Shown: positions 10,176 through 22,620, counted from the first letter of the stretch. The stretch: DNA of 64,000 bases from Pleurotus ostreatus/Saccharomyces cerevisiae fusant (GCA_024196135.1 JAMQCK010000040.1:62001-126000), one strand, 5' to 3'. Notes: a model not told the origin generated them from the letters alone. Numbers and translations are program-made.

Positions 10176-12178
10176 TCACACATACGCATCCACAAAAGCG
10201 CCCCACTTCTCAATGACGGGCTTCACGATACTCTCCCACTCCTTTCCCTTGTACTTCCCCTTCCGCACACGTACAAACTCGAAGATCTCCTTGTGAATTT
10301 GCCCGCCTATTTAGTCGAATCTGGTCAGCAAAGACTTCCCGGGCGCCCAAATCGCTTCTTCGTCCTGGAGACCAGCCCTGCCTCGCAATCCAGCTGTCCG
10401 AACCAGAAAAAAGACACTCACAATCCGCGCACTTCCCACCGCCGTTGCCCATCCCATTTGCGCCTACGGCATTACCCGTAGGCTTGTCGACGTTCGGCCA
10501 ATGGTGGTCAAGGTAGGCTTGCCCGAGCGCGAGATCGGCGAGTTCCAGGTGAATGAGCCGCTCGAGGCGGTGGCACCAGGCGCCCTTGGCGCCCGGCCGT
10601 ACGCGCCCCTTCATGAGGGAGACGGCGCCGTCGGGGACGGGGTGGTCTGTCGAGCGACAATTAGCATTTCCAGGTCCTCATAACGAAGATACGTAGCGAC
10701 TCTGCGCACGCACCCGAGTCATCCGGCTCCACAATCCCAGGATACCACCCGCGCAGCACCTGCTCCTTGCTCGAGCACTGCTTGCCCCACTGGTCGATGC
10801 GCTTGTTCAGGTTCACCGCGCGGCCGACCTTCAGCTTGATCGTCGACGGGGAGTTGGGGTCCCGAATCTCGAAGGTGTATATGTAGCCTGGCTCGTCTGA
10901 GAGCGTGCGCGACTTCTCCATCTCGGCGCGGAGGGCGACTTTCGTGTCCGGTTCGAGGTATTCGGGGATCCAGTCTAAGGATGTAGGTTAAGTTTGGGCA
11001 GTTAAACCTGGACTGAGGGGAAATCACCTTTGAAATCGACCCACGTCCCATTCTTCCTTGCATAGAACCCTGTTGGCTGAAGCACCTCCTTCGAGTGCTG
11101 GAAACAAAACCGCAGGACCTCCTCGTCGTCATCCTCCGACGATCCCGAGCCTCTCATCGACGCCAGCGCGGGCCCCGACTTCACCATCCGCGTGCACCGC
11201 GCCCCAGCCTTCGTTACTCCAGAGCACTGCACCTGACTCCCCGACGCCGCACCCTTCTTGGGCTTCGAGTCCTCCGGAGGCTCTGATGATGCGCGCGGGC
11301 GGTTGGGCTTACTTCCTGGCGATTTCTTCTTGACAGGCGGGGTCGCAGATCCCTGCGCATTACCCGAGGGCCGCACTGGCGTCGCGGGGTGCCCGTTCGC
11401 ATGCTGACCAGGTGATGGGGTTCCCGCAGGTGAGGGCGTGCCGAGCGGGGCAGGCGAAGGGTTGGGAAGGAGAGACGTCGAGGCGGCGGGGCGGTGGCCA
11501 GGTGCGTATGCGTACGGATAGGGTTTGGGCCGAGACTGCGGCTGCTGCATCGCGTGCTGCATGGTCAGAGATTGTTGCGTCGCGGGCTGCCCGTACGCAT
11601 ACGGATTCGGCTGCGACGTCGCGTAGGGCGCTGGCATCGCAGGCGGTCGCGGTAGGGGTCCTGGTCCACTGGTGGGTGGCGGGGCATGGGCGTAGGGATA
11701 GATGGTTGGCGCGGAGTTGGCGTGAGGCGGCTGGACGTGCTGGGGTACGGGCATGCTCATGAGCATGGGCGGGGGTGGCGCGTACGCGTGTTCGACGCGT
11801 GGGGGTGCCTCGGGCTGCGGTGGCGGAGGGGCGGCCTGGGGGTCGTACTGAGGGCCAGCGGGGTACTGAGTGCGCGGGCCCAGCGGTCGGCGGCCGGGCG
11901 GGCCTGCGTTACCCAAGTTGAGCGCGTCCATGCTCTCAGCGAGGTTGTCCCCGCTCGCCGGCTTCGAGCTCTCTGGGCGAGAAGGGCGCGACGCGTTGGA
12001 CGGCCGCGAGGCATTGGATGGTCGCGGCGCCTCATTCAACGTCGGCTCGGAGCCTTTGTCCTTCTGTTCGCTGTCAGGGTCGGCGAGCAGAAGGCACTGC
12101 ACGACGCACCTCAAAGAGCCTTTCCACCTTCTGGAAGAGGCTGAGGGCCTTGCCCTTCGCAGTGTACGCCGTACCCAT
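10176..12178 (-). CDS. DUF1766/T5orf172-type GIY-YIG-like protein with proline-rich linker
   Basis: Exon 1 (start 12178) encodes MGTAYTAKGKALSLFQKVER and is joined by a 45-nt intron to KDKGSEPTLNE. About 230 residues of Pro/Ala/Tyr-rich, probably disordered sequence follow (many YPYAY and PAPLG motifs). Next comes a Cys/His cluster, VQCSGVTKAGARCTRM to FCFQHS, likely a zinc site. The core domain is GYIYTFEIRD...KLKVGRAVNLNKRIDQW, the GIY-YIG-like pattern of the DUF1766 family (fungal relatives include S. pombe mug113), followed by RLERLIHLELADLAL and KCADCGGQIHKEIFEFVRVR. The stop is at 10176-10178. The fold is related to nucleases; the activity and target of fungal members are not established. 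It diverges from LCP5 with 198 bp between starts. Confidence 0.75.
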
Positions 12179-12376
12179 ATCTTAGAAGTCGTGAAATGTA
12201 GATGATAGTGTCCGTGAAAACGAAAGTTGGCGATGGTAGGAGTCAAGATCTGTATGCGGCACCAGAGATCAGCGCACCGGAATCAGAACAATGGGCGGTT
12301 CCTTCCCACGTGCGGAGGTGGCGGTGCAACCTTACTGCTTCCCAAAAATTTGATCACAAGCCTGCGTTCAACGACG

Positions 12377-13789
12377 ATGGCGGCGACGACGGCGACGGTG
12401 AGTAGGGCTCCATTTTCTCTCAAAGGATGAAACGCACTGGGCTCCGAAGATTCATGAGCGATATGCACTACGCTCTTATGAGCGGCGGCTTAGAAACCCG
12501 TTAACTGATCCTTCTTCATCGCTGTTGTCCCCCTTGTATTTTGTGCTAACTTCTCGACCAGACCATGACATCGGAGGATGTCCTCAAGCACCTCGAGGAG
12601 ATGAAGTCGAGCATGGCCTCTGTAAGGGAGCTTATAGGTTCTCTGCGAAACGAGTGAGTGTCTATAGCATCTCGTCACCTTTGCGTTCCTCAACTCATTC
12701 CAGCTCGTAGCGATGATCGACTAGATTGCAAGGACGGAATTTCCCTCCTATCCCTCAAGCACCACATCATGCTTACCTACATGCAATCACTGGCGCTTGT
12801 CAGCGCGCGTCGCGTCGTTGGACATTCCCTTACCGGTCGTACCCAGCCCGCGGAGCCGTATAGCTCTGCGGAGCGCTCATCGCGTGGCAGCGAGCCTGGC
12901 GACCTGGTCGACTCTATGATCGAGGGACGTATAGCTCTGGAAAAGATCAACATCCTCGAAGGTCGCATGCGCTATCAGATCGAGAAGCTCGTTCGTCTCG
13001 CGGAAGAGCCCGAGAAGAGCACCAATGTCGCCGATGGTATGTCTCTCCCGAGGCCCTCTCAAAACACCACTCACTCATCTCGCAGACCCCCTCGCCTTCC
13101 GCCCCAACCCTTCAAACCTCGTCGACGCCCAGGACGACGACTCGGATGCCGAATCCGTCGCCTCCAAAGCCTCCTCCTCCGGCGACAAGGACAAGATCTA
13201 CCGCCCGCCCCGCCTCGCCCCCATGCCCTACAACCCCACTACCACCTCCAAAGAAAAGCGCGCGTCCAAGCGCACCGCCCTCCCCCCGCCCACCGCGCTC
13301 CGCGCCCTCGCCGACCCCGCGCAGCCGCACGCCGAGTCCACGTCGGGGTTGGGCACGACGCCCTCATTGCAGTCCGCGCGCGCGTGGTACCTCAACCGCC
13401 TCACGAACTACGAAGAGGAGAACTTCACGCGCGTGGTGATGAAGAAGCGCGATGCGCTGCGCCGCGTGCGGGACGAGGAGGACATGGCGCTTGGCGCGGA
13501 CCTGAGCGACCCGCGGCGCGGAGGGAAGAACCGGCGACGGGGCGGTCTGGAGGATGAGTTCGGGGACGTGCTCAAGGACGCGGAGCGCGTGGGCGGCGCG
13601 GGCGATGCGTATGAGGAGCTCAGGCAGAGGGGCAAGAAGCGTAGCTTGTTGGAGAGGAGCCGCGCGAGGAGGGAGGACTTGGCGGACGACGACGAAGGCG
13701 AGCGCCCAGGGAAGAAGCGGAAGACGCGCTTCGAGCTGGCGGCCAAGAGTGTGGGCAAGCGGATGCGGAAGCAGGGGAAGAAGGCATGA
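12377..13789 (+). CDS. LCP5: LCP5/neuroguidin, U3 snoRNP-associated rRNA processing factor (Sas10/Utp3/C1D family)
   Basis: Four exons. The start at 12377 gives MAATTAT; after an intron the sequence continues MTSEDVLKHLEEMKSSMASV. The Sas10/C1D core is DGISLLSLKHHIMLTYMQSL, then LEGRMRYQIEKLVRLAEE, DPLAFRPNPSNLV, the IYRPPRLAPMPYN motif, and the C-terminal DEFGDVLKDAERVG. It ends in a basic tail (KKRKTRFELAAKSVGKRMRK, then QGKKA). Order and motifs match LCP5 of yeast and human NGDN, which act in early pre-18S rRNA processing in the nucleolus. The exon 2/3 junction was fixed by phase: donor after AACGA, acceptor ending CTCGTAG, giving LRNDDDRLDCKDGISLL. The gene converges on the monooxygenase gene with 79 bp between stops. 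Confidence 0.9.
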
Positions 13790-13868
13790 TTGTGCTTGTC
13801 TTCTATCATCTGTGTATGCTCTACTACAGTCCGTCGTATGCGTATAAGTACATGCTTGAACAGCGTTG

Positions 13869-16383
13869 TTACTCGACACGCCCACCCAGTGCCTCCCAAA
13901 CCTTTCCCACAACGAAAGCCGAGGCGTTGATAGTCAAGTAGAACACCATCGGGATCAAACCCATGAAGAAATTGCCCAGCAAACCTCTCCTGGTAATCGT
14001 GTCCCATATCTCCGTCTTGATGACAGCGGGTGCGGAAGCTGACTTGTACGGGCCCACAAGGCGGTAGAACGACGTAAAGGCGGCGCCGAAGCTGCAAGAC
14101 CAAATCAGTCAGCTTCTATACCCAACATCCATCTCACGAGCCATCAGACAGACAGTCATCAACACTCACCAGTAACAAACCAGCACATGCGTGCCGTACT
14201 CCCTCCAGAGTTCCCACAGGCCCGGCGCAGCACCTATATCCTTCGCCAGCGTACTCATATACGTCGAGTGGTCCACGCCATACTTGATGCGTGCCGTATC
14301 CTTGACGAGCAGGTGGTAGTGTGGCGGCGGGAGCGGCTTGCGCACCTGCCCCTTGATGAGAGCGATCCAGAAGAAGACCTGCATCTCGGCAATGGGAGGG
14401 ATGGCGCCTGTGAGGAGCACATGTCAGTAAGGGCAAATGGCAGTGGTACTACCCAAGCCCCGACAATGGACGTTCAGTGAGAGAACGAGGAATCCACTCA
14501 CCCACACCCGGCCTCACAAACCCAATAAACGCCACCGACTCATCCCCCTCCTTCACCACATTCCTCACATCTGCCTCCCCCGCCGTCGCATACCCTCCCT
14601 CCTTATCGAAGAACTTGAACTCCTGCCGATACCCTGTCGCGAAGATCACCGTGTCCGGCCGGACATCGCGGTCAGCCGTCCTGATCGAGTCCTTTCGATG
14701 CGGGATGTAAGGATATATTGCGCGTCCATTGGGTAGGAAGCGCTCGGGGAAGGGCGCGAGGTCGACGGTGAAGTTCGTGGCGGGCGGCGAGTCCTCGGGC
14801 GGGTCGATGTAGCGGGAGAGGTAGTCGAGGTACTTGGAGCGTTTGCGGTAGGGGCGGTTGATGTAGGGCATGGCTTTGTGGGACTGAAGAGGAGGGTTAG
14901 CAAGGAGAAGGACGGCGAGGACGGATTGGGATGGTGAGTGATGCAGAGCATGTATGAAAGAGACCTGACCTTGTTGAGGAAAACATACGCTCGTCCCAAG
15001 CGTGCAGGCTCAAGCTCGCCTACCTTCCGGTAATTCAGTTGCTGGCTTCAAAAGAATGTTGCGAATCCAACATACCCACTGGTTACAGCCCGCTTGAGTC
15101 CCTGTCAATAGCCAAAGCACGCGCTTTATGACGAAGTCCGAGATGCTGTCTTTGGGTCAGCCACAAACTGCAGCAGGCGAGTATCCAGGACGTACAACCA
15201 CCGTATATGCGATGCTGCCACCCATGGATGCTAAGATGCAAAGCGATTAGCGCAGGAGAGGAAGCAAAGCGAAAGAGCACTTACGACGTACGCCGTCTCA
15301 GCGAGGTTGGTGATGAGGGAGTCGATGGGGATAGGCGTCGGCGAGTCGAACTTGAAGCCAAATAGCTCGAAGTCGTTCTAACAAAGTCAGCTCAAAACTT
15401 TGGGTTGCTGTGCAATCCAGCGTACCAATGCCTTAGGGAAGGACAAGAACCTTTGCGACACTTTCAGCTTGTCTCTAAGCGATCATATATACTCCAAGAA
15501 CTTACCCTCCACGAGAGCACAAAACGACCTCCTCTGCACCAGCTTTCGCCGCTTCGTAGGCGAGGTCCATACCAGTCTCGCCAGTTCCCAGTATCATGAC
15601 GCGCCTTCCGGCGAGCTGATCTCGCGACTTGTACTCATGCGAGTGGTAGACTGCTGGCTGTGGCCGGCCTTGCTTGGGCTTGAGGACATGCTCGATTCCA
15701 GGTATCTTGGGAATCTCTGGAAGGACGTGCAGGCCGGAGCAGACGGCGATGTAGGACGCCTTGATGGTCTTGAGCGCTAAGGGAGTTTTACTTAGGGTGC
15801 TTGTTCGCGACACGACGTACGAGAGCTTACAATCGGAATCCCATTTGCCGTCCGCGTCTTGTCACATGTACGACACGATGTGTCCTCCGGATGGGTTGCG
15901 GGCTATTTTGACGACGCGGGATCGTACGTGTATCTTGTGCCATAGGTCGAAGTTGTCGCAGTAGTCTCGCAGGTACTGCACGTATTCCTGTCGGAACGCT
16001 CGTTGAAAATTAACACGCAAAGCTCCATGTTCTACTCACATCCAGAGTTAGATGGTCAGGGTGCGTGAGAGGCATACGAAAGTCAGAGAAGCAAGTCAAT
16101 TGCTTCGAAGAGACGAGGTTGGAGTTCTGACGAACAGTCAAGCCTTGATGACCAATTCAGAATGTACAGCAATGCGTACCTCGTAAGAGCGATACCGGAA
16201 GGTCCCGCCGATATCGTCCTCCTGCTCGAGCAAAATAGGGTCAAAAGGAAACTCGTCTGTCCTGTTCTCGAGCAAGGTCTTCAGGGTGACTAGGCCACTG
16301 GGGCCTGACAATCTTCAGAGCGCGTCAATGATTTCTGAGAAAATCAGCGTACCTCCGCCAATGATGACCACGGTTTGGACCAT
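13869..16383 (-). CDS. Flavin-containing (FMO-like) monooxygenase with C-terminal membrane segment
   Basis: The start at 16383 opens with the FAD dinucleotide-binding loop (MVQTVVIIGGG, intron, PSGLVTLKTLLENRT), then ILLEQEDDIGGTFRYRSYEN. Central exons contain SGLHVLPEIPKIPG, VYHSHEYKS (degenerate FMO fingerprint), and the NADPH loop VMILGTGETGMDLAYEAAKA. The later part has VIFATGYRQEF, the ATG-type motif before the C-terminal domain, then QVFFWIALIKGQV. The protein ends with a hydrophobic helix (FFMGLIPMVFYLTINASAFV) close to the C-terminus, as in membrane-anchored FMOs. Class B flavoprotein monooxygenases oxygenate soft nucleophiles or ketones; the substrate is unknown. About eight or nine introns are present. 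The stop is at 13869-13871. Confidence 0.85.
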
Positions 16384-17173
16384 CGTTGTTTGGCAACCGT
16401 CCGTTAAAGGGCCCGCTCAATCTAGATGTTGAGGATTCGGGCGGATGAGGGTTCTCGCTTCACGACCGAGTTCCTGTCCAGCTTCCGAGGATATGCATGT
16501 TTATGGGCTTACTCTCGCCAGGAGAGCTGACTCACTAAGCTCGAAGAAGTAGTGGGCGGAAGCAACCTTTATGGACGCGACCTGTTGACGTACACTTACG
16601 CTTGTTTGTCCTTGCTGACATCTGTTGCTCCGATTGATGAGAGGATCACAAGTTGCCACAAATGTCCTCGCTTTTTGCTTCTGACCGTCATGCACACACA
16701 TGCACGTCGCTTATAATCGTCAGGTTTCCTCGAGAGACGGAAGGCGGCAAGGCTAGCACAATTGTTGCGTCGACTTCGTGAATCGACGCTGTCATCACTG
16801 CTCAATGGAGGGATTGCCGCCTTCGCCTAAAGCCCCCCCGACTCGGGGATATGCGACATCCGTACAACATCTATATGGTAACCAACGTCTAGCGGTCACC
16901 TCAGTTTACCTCCCGCCTCCCACGATTCTCACGGAGCATTGGACTGTGACCCACTCTGAGTCCATGCTGGGAGACATGTTCACATCATGCGCCCTCGTCG
17001 AGCGCTCGTGTGCTGCGGCAATACAAGCGCGGCGGCAAGAGGCGACCGCGATGGTAGGCCAGCGTCTAATTTGGGTGAGGAGAAAGCTATGCGAGGAGGG
17101 CATATAAAGCGATCAAAATGTGCACGATTTCATCTATCTCTTTTCTTCATACTCTTTCACCTGCCGCCGTACG
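16384..17173. other. Divergent promoter region, monooxygenase/TAP-like gene 1
   Basis: About 790 bp separate the two divergent starts. A TATA box serves the plus-strand gene. No coding feature is supported in the rest. Confidence 0.5.
17102..17109 (+). promoter_or_regulatory. TATA box of TAP-like gene 1
   Basis: ATATAAAG lies 65 bp upstream of the start at 17174, a normal distance for a fungal TATA promoter with a short leader. Confidence 0.6.
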
Positions 17174-19259
17174 ATGGGGATTTCATTTGCGGTGCTCACC
17201 GCGGCTGCTCTCATCGCCACAACCCGTGCTTCTAGTCACTCATTTTCTAAGGTGCGTTGAATCCAGACTGTAGTGAACAAGCTTTTGAGACTGACTGATC
17301 TGGAATCCAGCGTAATTCTACCATCGACTGGTTCTCGTGCGGCGATCTCGACTCTTCGTACAATGCATACAACCTCACCAATGTCGTCTGCGGCTTCTAC
17401 GAGGTCCCCCTCGACTGGGCAAACGAATCGGTCGGGACAGCGAAGCTGGCCGTAGCTAAGTTCCCTGCTACGAAAGAACGCTGGGGCACCGTCTTCGGTA
17501 ATCCAGGTTAGTTTTCCCAACTCCGAGTCGCACGCACACAGTTACTCAGAACTGTTCAGGCGGCCCCGGCGAGTCCGGTGTGGGCTTCATCTTCGAGTAC
17601 GGCCCGAACGTCAGCGCCACCATCGGCGGCCACTACGACCTTGTCTCCTGGGACACGCGCGGCGGTCGCGGCCACTCCGACCCCCAGCCGCCACCCTGCT
17701 TCAACAGCTCCGACGAGCTCGCGCAATTCTTTGCCGGCACGCTCGAGGCTACGGGACTCGACATCAAGGGCAAGCTCACCGACGATGGGCAGGTCGATGA
17801 GTTTTATAGCCATGTCGACGAGATGGAGGCGAAGTACCGCGCGCTGGGTCAGAGGTGCGCGGAGGCTGAGAGTGGGAATATACTGCCATATATTGGGACG
17901 GCGGCGACGGTTCGCGATATGGTGGCGATGGCAGACTATCTCGACCCCGGGGTGCAGGAGATCAACTATTGGGGTTTCTCGTACGGCTCCCTTCTTGGCA
18001 TGACCTTCGTGAACAGTGCGTCTTCATCGTTCGTGTGCGCCCATTTGTAGACTGATCATATGTTGCTAGTGTTCCCTGATCGCGTTGGCCGTGTTATTCT
18101 CGATGGCTGCGTAGGTGAGGGACACCTTGATCTGCACTGATGGGTAGGACTGATGACTTTGTTTTGAGATCCCATCCTCTACTACGACAAGCCCACGCCC
18201 GAAGTGGGTTCGTCTACTACTTGAACCTGAGGGCTGGACTTCTGACTTTCTCCAGCATTACGCTAACAACCTCAACACCACCGACGCCGCACTCGCTGGG
18301 TTTACCGACGGCTGCGCCAAGGCCGGCAAGGACGGTTGCCAGCTCGTTCAGACCGGCATCGAAACCGGCGCCGACATCAAGGCGCGCATCCAGGGTTTCC
18401 TCGACGTAAGCCTTCATCTACGCTTTGTTCAGGGGACTCAAATTGAAGGACTCACCTCTCACAGCAAGCCCACGACCTCGTCGAGTCCGGCGCCGACATG
18501 ACCCAAACCCTCACCTCCGCCGAATTCCGCGGCCAGATCCTCTCCGCCCTCTACAGCCCCACCAACTGGGGCAAATTCGCCGCCCTCGCCGCATCCTACG
18601 GCCAATCGCTCCAGGCCCTCTCCGCCAACGCCACCGTCCCCGCCGACCTTGCTTCACAACTCGCACCCTTGAAGCGCAACTCCTCCCTCACGTACGAGGG
18701 CCCGGCAATCTGGTGCGGCGACGGCGTGGACGCGGGGAACATGACGATGCGGGATGGATTTGATGCGATCGTGCAGGCGTCGGAGAATGTGTCGCCGTTC
18801 TTTGGCCCGAAGTGGTGGGATATTCCGGGTGTGCTTTGTTTCGCGTGGCCGGCGAGGGCTGTGGAGCGCTATACGGGGCCGTGGGATAATAAGCTGAAGA
18901 ATCGGGTGCTTGTTATTGGGAATACGGTGAGCTGGGCTGGCTCGTGGATGGGGTAGCTTGCTAATGTTTCTCATTTACAGGCGGACCCGGTCACCCCGTT
19001 CAAGAACGCTCAGCTTATGGCCGATCTGCTTGGAGAAAGCGCTGTACTCATTAGGCAGGATGGCTTTGGACATGCCTCTGTTGCGGAGAAGTCGACCTGC
19101 ACCGCCAACGTTGTTCACAAGTACTTTGAGGATGGCTCAGTAAGCTCAGGCTATGCATGATATGAAGCATGGTCGTTGACATACTTCTAGCTCCCAGAGG
19201 ACAACGACACCGTGTGCGAGATTGACGACTCCGTCGTGCTTTTCCCTCCCTCTCAGTGA
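17174..19259 (+). CDS. Secreted TAP-like alpha/beta hydrolase (tripeptidyl aminopeptidase type), copy 1
   Basis: A signal peptide (MGISFAVLTAAALIATTRA) is followed by IDWFSCGDLD, CGFYEVPLDWANES and the oxyanion-loop motif NPGGPGESGVGF. Further on are YDLVSWDTRGGRGHS and the nucleophile elbow WGFSYGS (Ser). The C-terminal TAP-like domain carries ADPVTPFKNAQLMADLL (acid Asp) and GFGHASVAEKSTC (His). The end is DDSVVLFPPSQ. These residues make a complete Ser-Asp-His triad, as in the actinobacterial tripeptidyl aminopeptidase/SlpE family. Release of tripeptides or other extracellular hydrolysis is the family role; the true substrate is unknown. Several potential N-glycosylation sites (NSTI, NLTN, NESV) fit secretion. 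It has about seven introns and lies head-to-tail with a close paralogue 0.8 kb downstream. Confidence 0.88.
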
Positions 19260-20043
19260 ATCGGCTGAAAGTCGTTGGCCTACAGACTTTCCTTAGCTTA
19301 CAACAATGTGATGCCCCACATTCTCTTGGAATGGACTCATTGCGTCTGCTACCAACTCGTCATCGGTCTTCGCCTGGCCAGCGTGCGTTGCGTTAAAACA
19401 TCACCCATGTGACCGTGTGAAGGGTGGCCGGAACCGATGCCGCCATACCGGCCCATACGCGCGGCAAGTGCCGGACAAGGCTTGGTCACGACAACCATGT
19501 CGATGGGTGCACTTTCTTTCCATCTATCTTGATTGATTGGTATACCAGCAATGACTGTTTGCTCTGAATATAGTCAGGGCGTTAGAAATCTTCTTCACCC
19601 GCCTCCAACTAGTAATGGTGCGTGCCAGTGTATTCGACCTGCCTTGCCTTCCGCTGACCCGCCATCAGATCATACCACACCTCCATGTAGTACACCGAGT
19701 CTTTCTTACACTGATAAGAACCTTGCTGCCGATGACCGCTATTGGCACGCTGTGTATGCAACCCCTTGTAATGATCATCTACCCTCTTCAAGAGGACCAG
19801 TCACAAGGTGCGTACCTCCGATGTCGGAGGATATGCCAAAGGCAAGATTCGCCGAGGCGTCCATCGACTGCTATCTTACATCGCACTGTCAAGTTTCTTA
19901 CTCACTGTGACTCCAGGTTGCCGTCGAGCACTTGCTGGCGGCATAGCCTACGAGCGCCTCCTCCTAACGCCGCAAAGTAAGTAGGAAGGTATAAGTGCCG
20001 TAGCTAACCGAAACCGAGTGGCCGAGGTCTTCCTCTCCACTAC
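19260..20043. other. Spacer between the tandem TAP-like genes
   Basis: 784 bp with no supported gene. A weak TATAAG at 19990-19995, 54 bp before the start of copy 2, may serve as its promoter. Confidence 0.4.
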
Positions 20044-22154
20044 GATGCAGAGGCCCTTCTCGTCCGTCATGTTCCTTCTGAGTCTACTCATCGCGGCAGC
20101 CTCCTCTCTCGACGTGCTCGAAGCCAAGGTAGGTAAGACCTGTACTTGGTGACCGACCCGAGCCTCTGAACGCATGCTAGCGCGATGCCGTGATGAAATG
20201 GTTTTCGTGCAGCGAGCTTGACTCCGAATTTGGCGATGTCAGCAAAGGACGGAATACATCCTGTGGCTATTATGAAGTCCCGCTCGACTGGGCGGACGAT
20301 TCTGCGGGGACCGCAAAGCTCGCGGTCGTCGTCTCTCGGGCCACAGAGGAGCGGTGGGGGACGGTCTTCGTAAACCCAGGTGTGCTCCAATCATACGCAA
20401 CTAGTCATTACCTCTGTGTATTGAACATCTGGCTAGGTGGCCCAGGTGCTTCCGGTGTCGGCTTCATATTCGAATTCGGCCAGACAATGATCTCCGCAAT
20501 CGGCGGCCACTACGATCTCGTCTCCTGGGACCCCCGCGGCTCGCACGGCCACTCCACCCCAGGCCCACCCGCTTGCTTCAACAGCACCGAAGAACGGATC
20601 CAATACTTGGCTGGCACGCTCGAAAGCACAGGCCTCGACATCGAAGGTAATCTCACCGACGACGGTCAAGTCGATGCCTTCTACTCGCATGTAGACGAGA
20701 TGGAGGCGAAGTATGGGGGGTTGGGCGAACGCTGCCTGGCGGCGGATAGTGGAGGGATCCTTCCATACCTTGGGACGGCGGCTGCCGTGCGCGATTTGGT
20801 CTCGCTGGCGGATTATCTCGAGCCGGGAGTGCAGGAGATCAATTTCTGGGGATTCTCGTATGGGACTACGCTCGGGTTTACGTTCGTGAACAGTAAGTAC
20901 TTGCACGAGCAGTAGATTTCACTCAAGGCTGAAGCGCGTGCGCAGTGTTCCCGGACCGCGTCGGTCGTGTTGTTCTCCAGAGCTGTGCGAGTCAGTATCT
21001 TTGTATCTCTTCGCGCCATATCTTGACGCTGGCAGATCCTATCTTATATGCGGATAGGCCTACGACTCAGGTAGACTGGCTACCGTCTCCCAAGACGCTT
21101 AAGTAGACTGAACTACCCCCAGCAATTTGCCAACTTCTTGGTCGCCACCGACAAGGTCTTCGACGGCTTCGCTGAGGCTTGCGCGATGGGTGGCAAGAGC
21201 GGCTGTGCCCTCGTGCAGACTGAGAACGACACAGGAGCCGACATTGAGCAGCGTATCAGAGACCTCCTCGACGTGCGCTCTTTTGCGTCAACCAAGCCCA
21301 CGTATACTGATCCTCTTCGCAGCTTGCACACGATCTCCTTGTCAACGGCACAAACATGTCCGACACCCTCACCTCCGCCGAGTACCGCGAGACCCTATAC
21401 GCAGTCATGTACTCGCCCTCCAGCTGGTCGGCCTTCGCCAACCTGACCGCCGTCTACGCCGAGTCACTAGACCTCCTCGGAGCCAACCAGCCCATCCCGA
21501 CGAATATAAGCCAGGTCCTTCGGATGTACAAGATCGAAGCCAGCCTGACGCCTACATACGAGAGCGAGGCGATCTGGTGCGGTGATAGTGTCGACGCCGG
21601 CAATATGACAATGCGCGACGGCTTCGAGGCCATCGTACAGGCCTCGAAGGACGTTTCGAGTCTGTTTGGCCCGCGTTGGTGGGACATACCAGGCAACCTA
21701 TGCTTCGCGTGGCCGGTACGCGCTGTAGAGCGGTACACGGGCCCATGGGACAAGGAATTGAGCAATCGCATACTCGTCATTGGGAACACAGTAAGGTTTC
21801 TGCTTGCGCCTGATGGCAACGCGCTAACAAATACAAATGTAAAGGCGGACCCCATCACGCCGTTGGAGAACTCCCAGCTCATGGTCGACCTCCTCATTAA
21901 CAGCGCCACCCTATTGATCCAGGATCTCTTCGGCCACGCCTTCTTTGCGGAGCCGTCGACGTGTACTGCCAAAATTGTCAACAAGTACTTCGAGGATGGC
22001 GCGGTGAGTACACCGTCGTTGCAACACTTACATTCGTCTCATTTGCCAGCAGCTCCCAGCCGACGGCACGGTGTGCAAGGTGGACGATAGCGTCGTCCTG
22101 TTTCCAGCCGCCAACGCCTCGAAGGGCGCTGGCGGCGTGGCAAGAGATCCCTGA
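20044..22154 (+). CDS. Secreted TAP-like alpha/beta hydrolase, copy 2
   Basis: Paralogue of the gene at 17174-19259 with the same exon plan. The signal peptide is MQRPFSSVMFLLSLLIAAAS. Shared motifs are KWFSCSELDSEF, CGYYEVPLDWADDS, NPGGPGASGVGF (split by an intron), YDLVSWDPRGSHGHS, the elbow WGFSYGT (Ser), ADPITPLENSQLMVDLL (Asp) and LFGHAFFAEPSTC (His), so the triad is intact. The C-terminus differs: after DDSVVLFPA it adds ANASKGAGGVARDP, whereas copy 1 stops at PPSQ. Same strand, similar introns and high similarity point to local tandem duplication. The substrate is unknown. Confidence 0.88.
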
Positions 22155-22257
22155 CCGAGTCTAGTTAGTCGATGGCTTGAGAACGTTCAATAAACACTTA
22201 TCTTTCGCTCATGTGCACACGCCGCGTCCTGGTCGCCATCGACCTCATCACACCGTC

Positions 22258-22620
22258 CGCGCGAACCGCAGGTCAACGGGGATGCGCGAAGCGTTACCAT
22301 GCCCGACCCGGCACAGCAGCGGCTGCTCGAATGCTACTGAATGGCGTGTTGGCAGCAGCCGCGACAACCGCACTACAGCATCCTCGCCGAGTGCACGCGC
22401 AGGCCGAACACTCACCACTGAGCCCGGGCCAGCCGCTGGGAAAGGGGCGAGAGCGTCGTGCAAGAGTCAGCATACGTCGAAGGGCGAGTGAATCGGCGGG
22501 ACTTATCTGAGGAAGGCGATATCAGGCTGCGCCCCGGTCGACATCATGTCGTCTGCAACGCTCGCGAGAACCGCAGGTCAACGAGACAGACGCATGACCG
22601 TTACCGTGCACCGCCGGCAT
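22258..22620. repeat. Pair of diverged direct repeats about 300 bp apart
   Basis: The segments 22258-22313 and 22559-22620 share GAACCGCAGGTCAACG, then GTTACC and GCCG in the same order. On the minus strand both form the end of a segment that begins with GTGAGT about 125-200 bp earlier. This looks like duplication of an exon-end-plus-intron unit of the small spliced gene candidate next to it. Confidence 0.5.
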
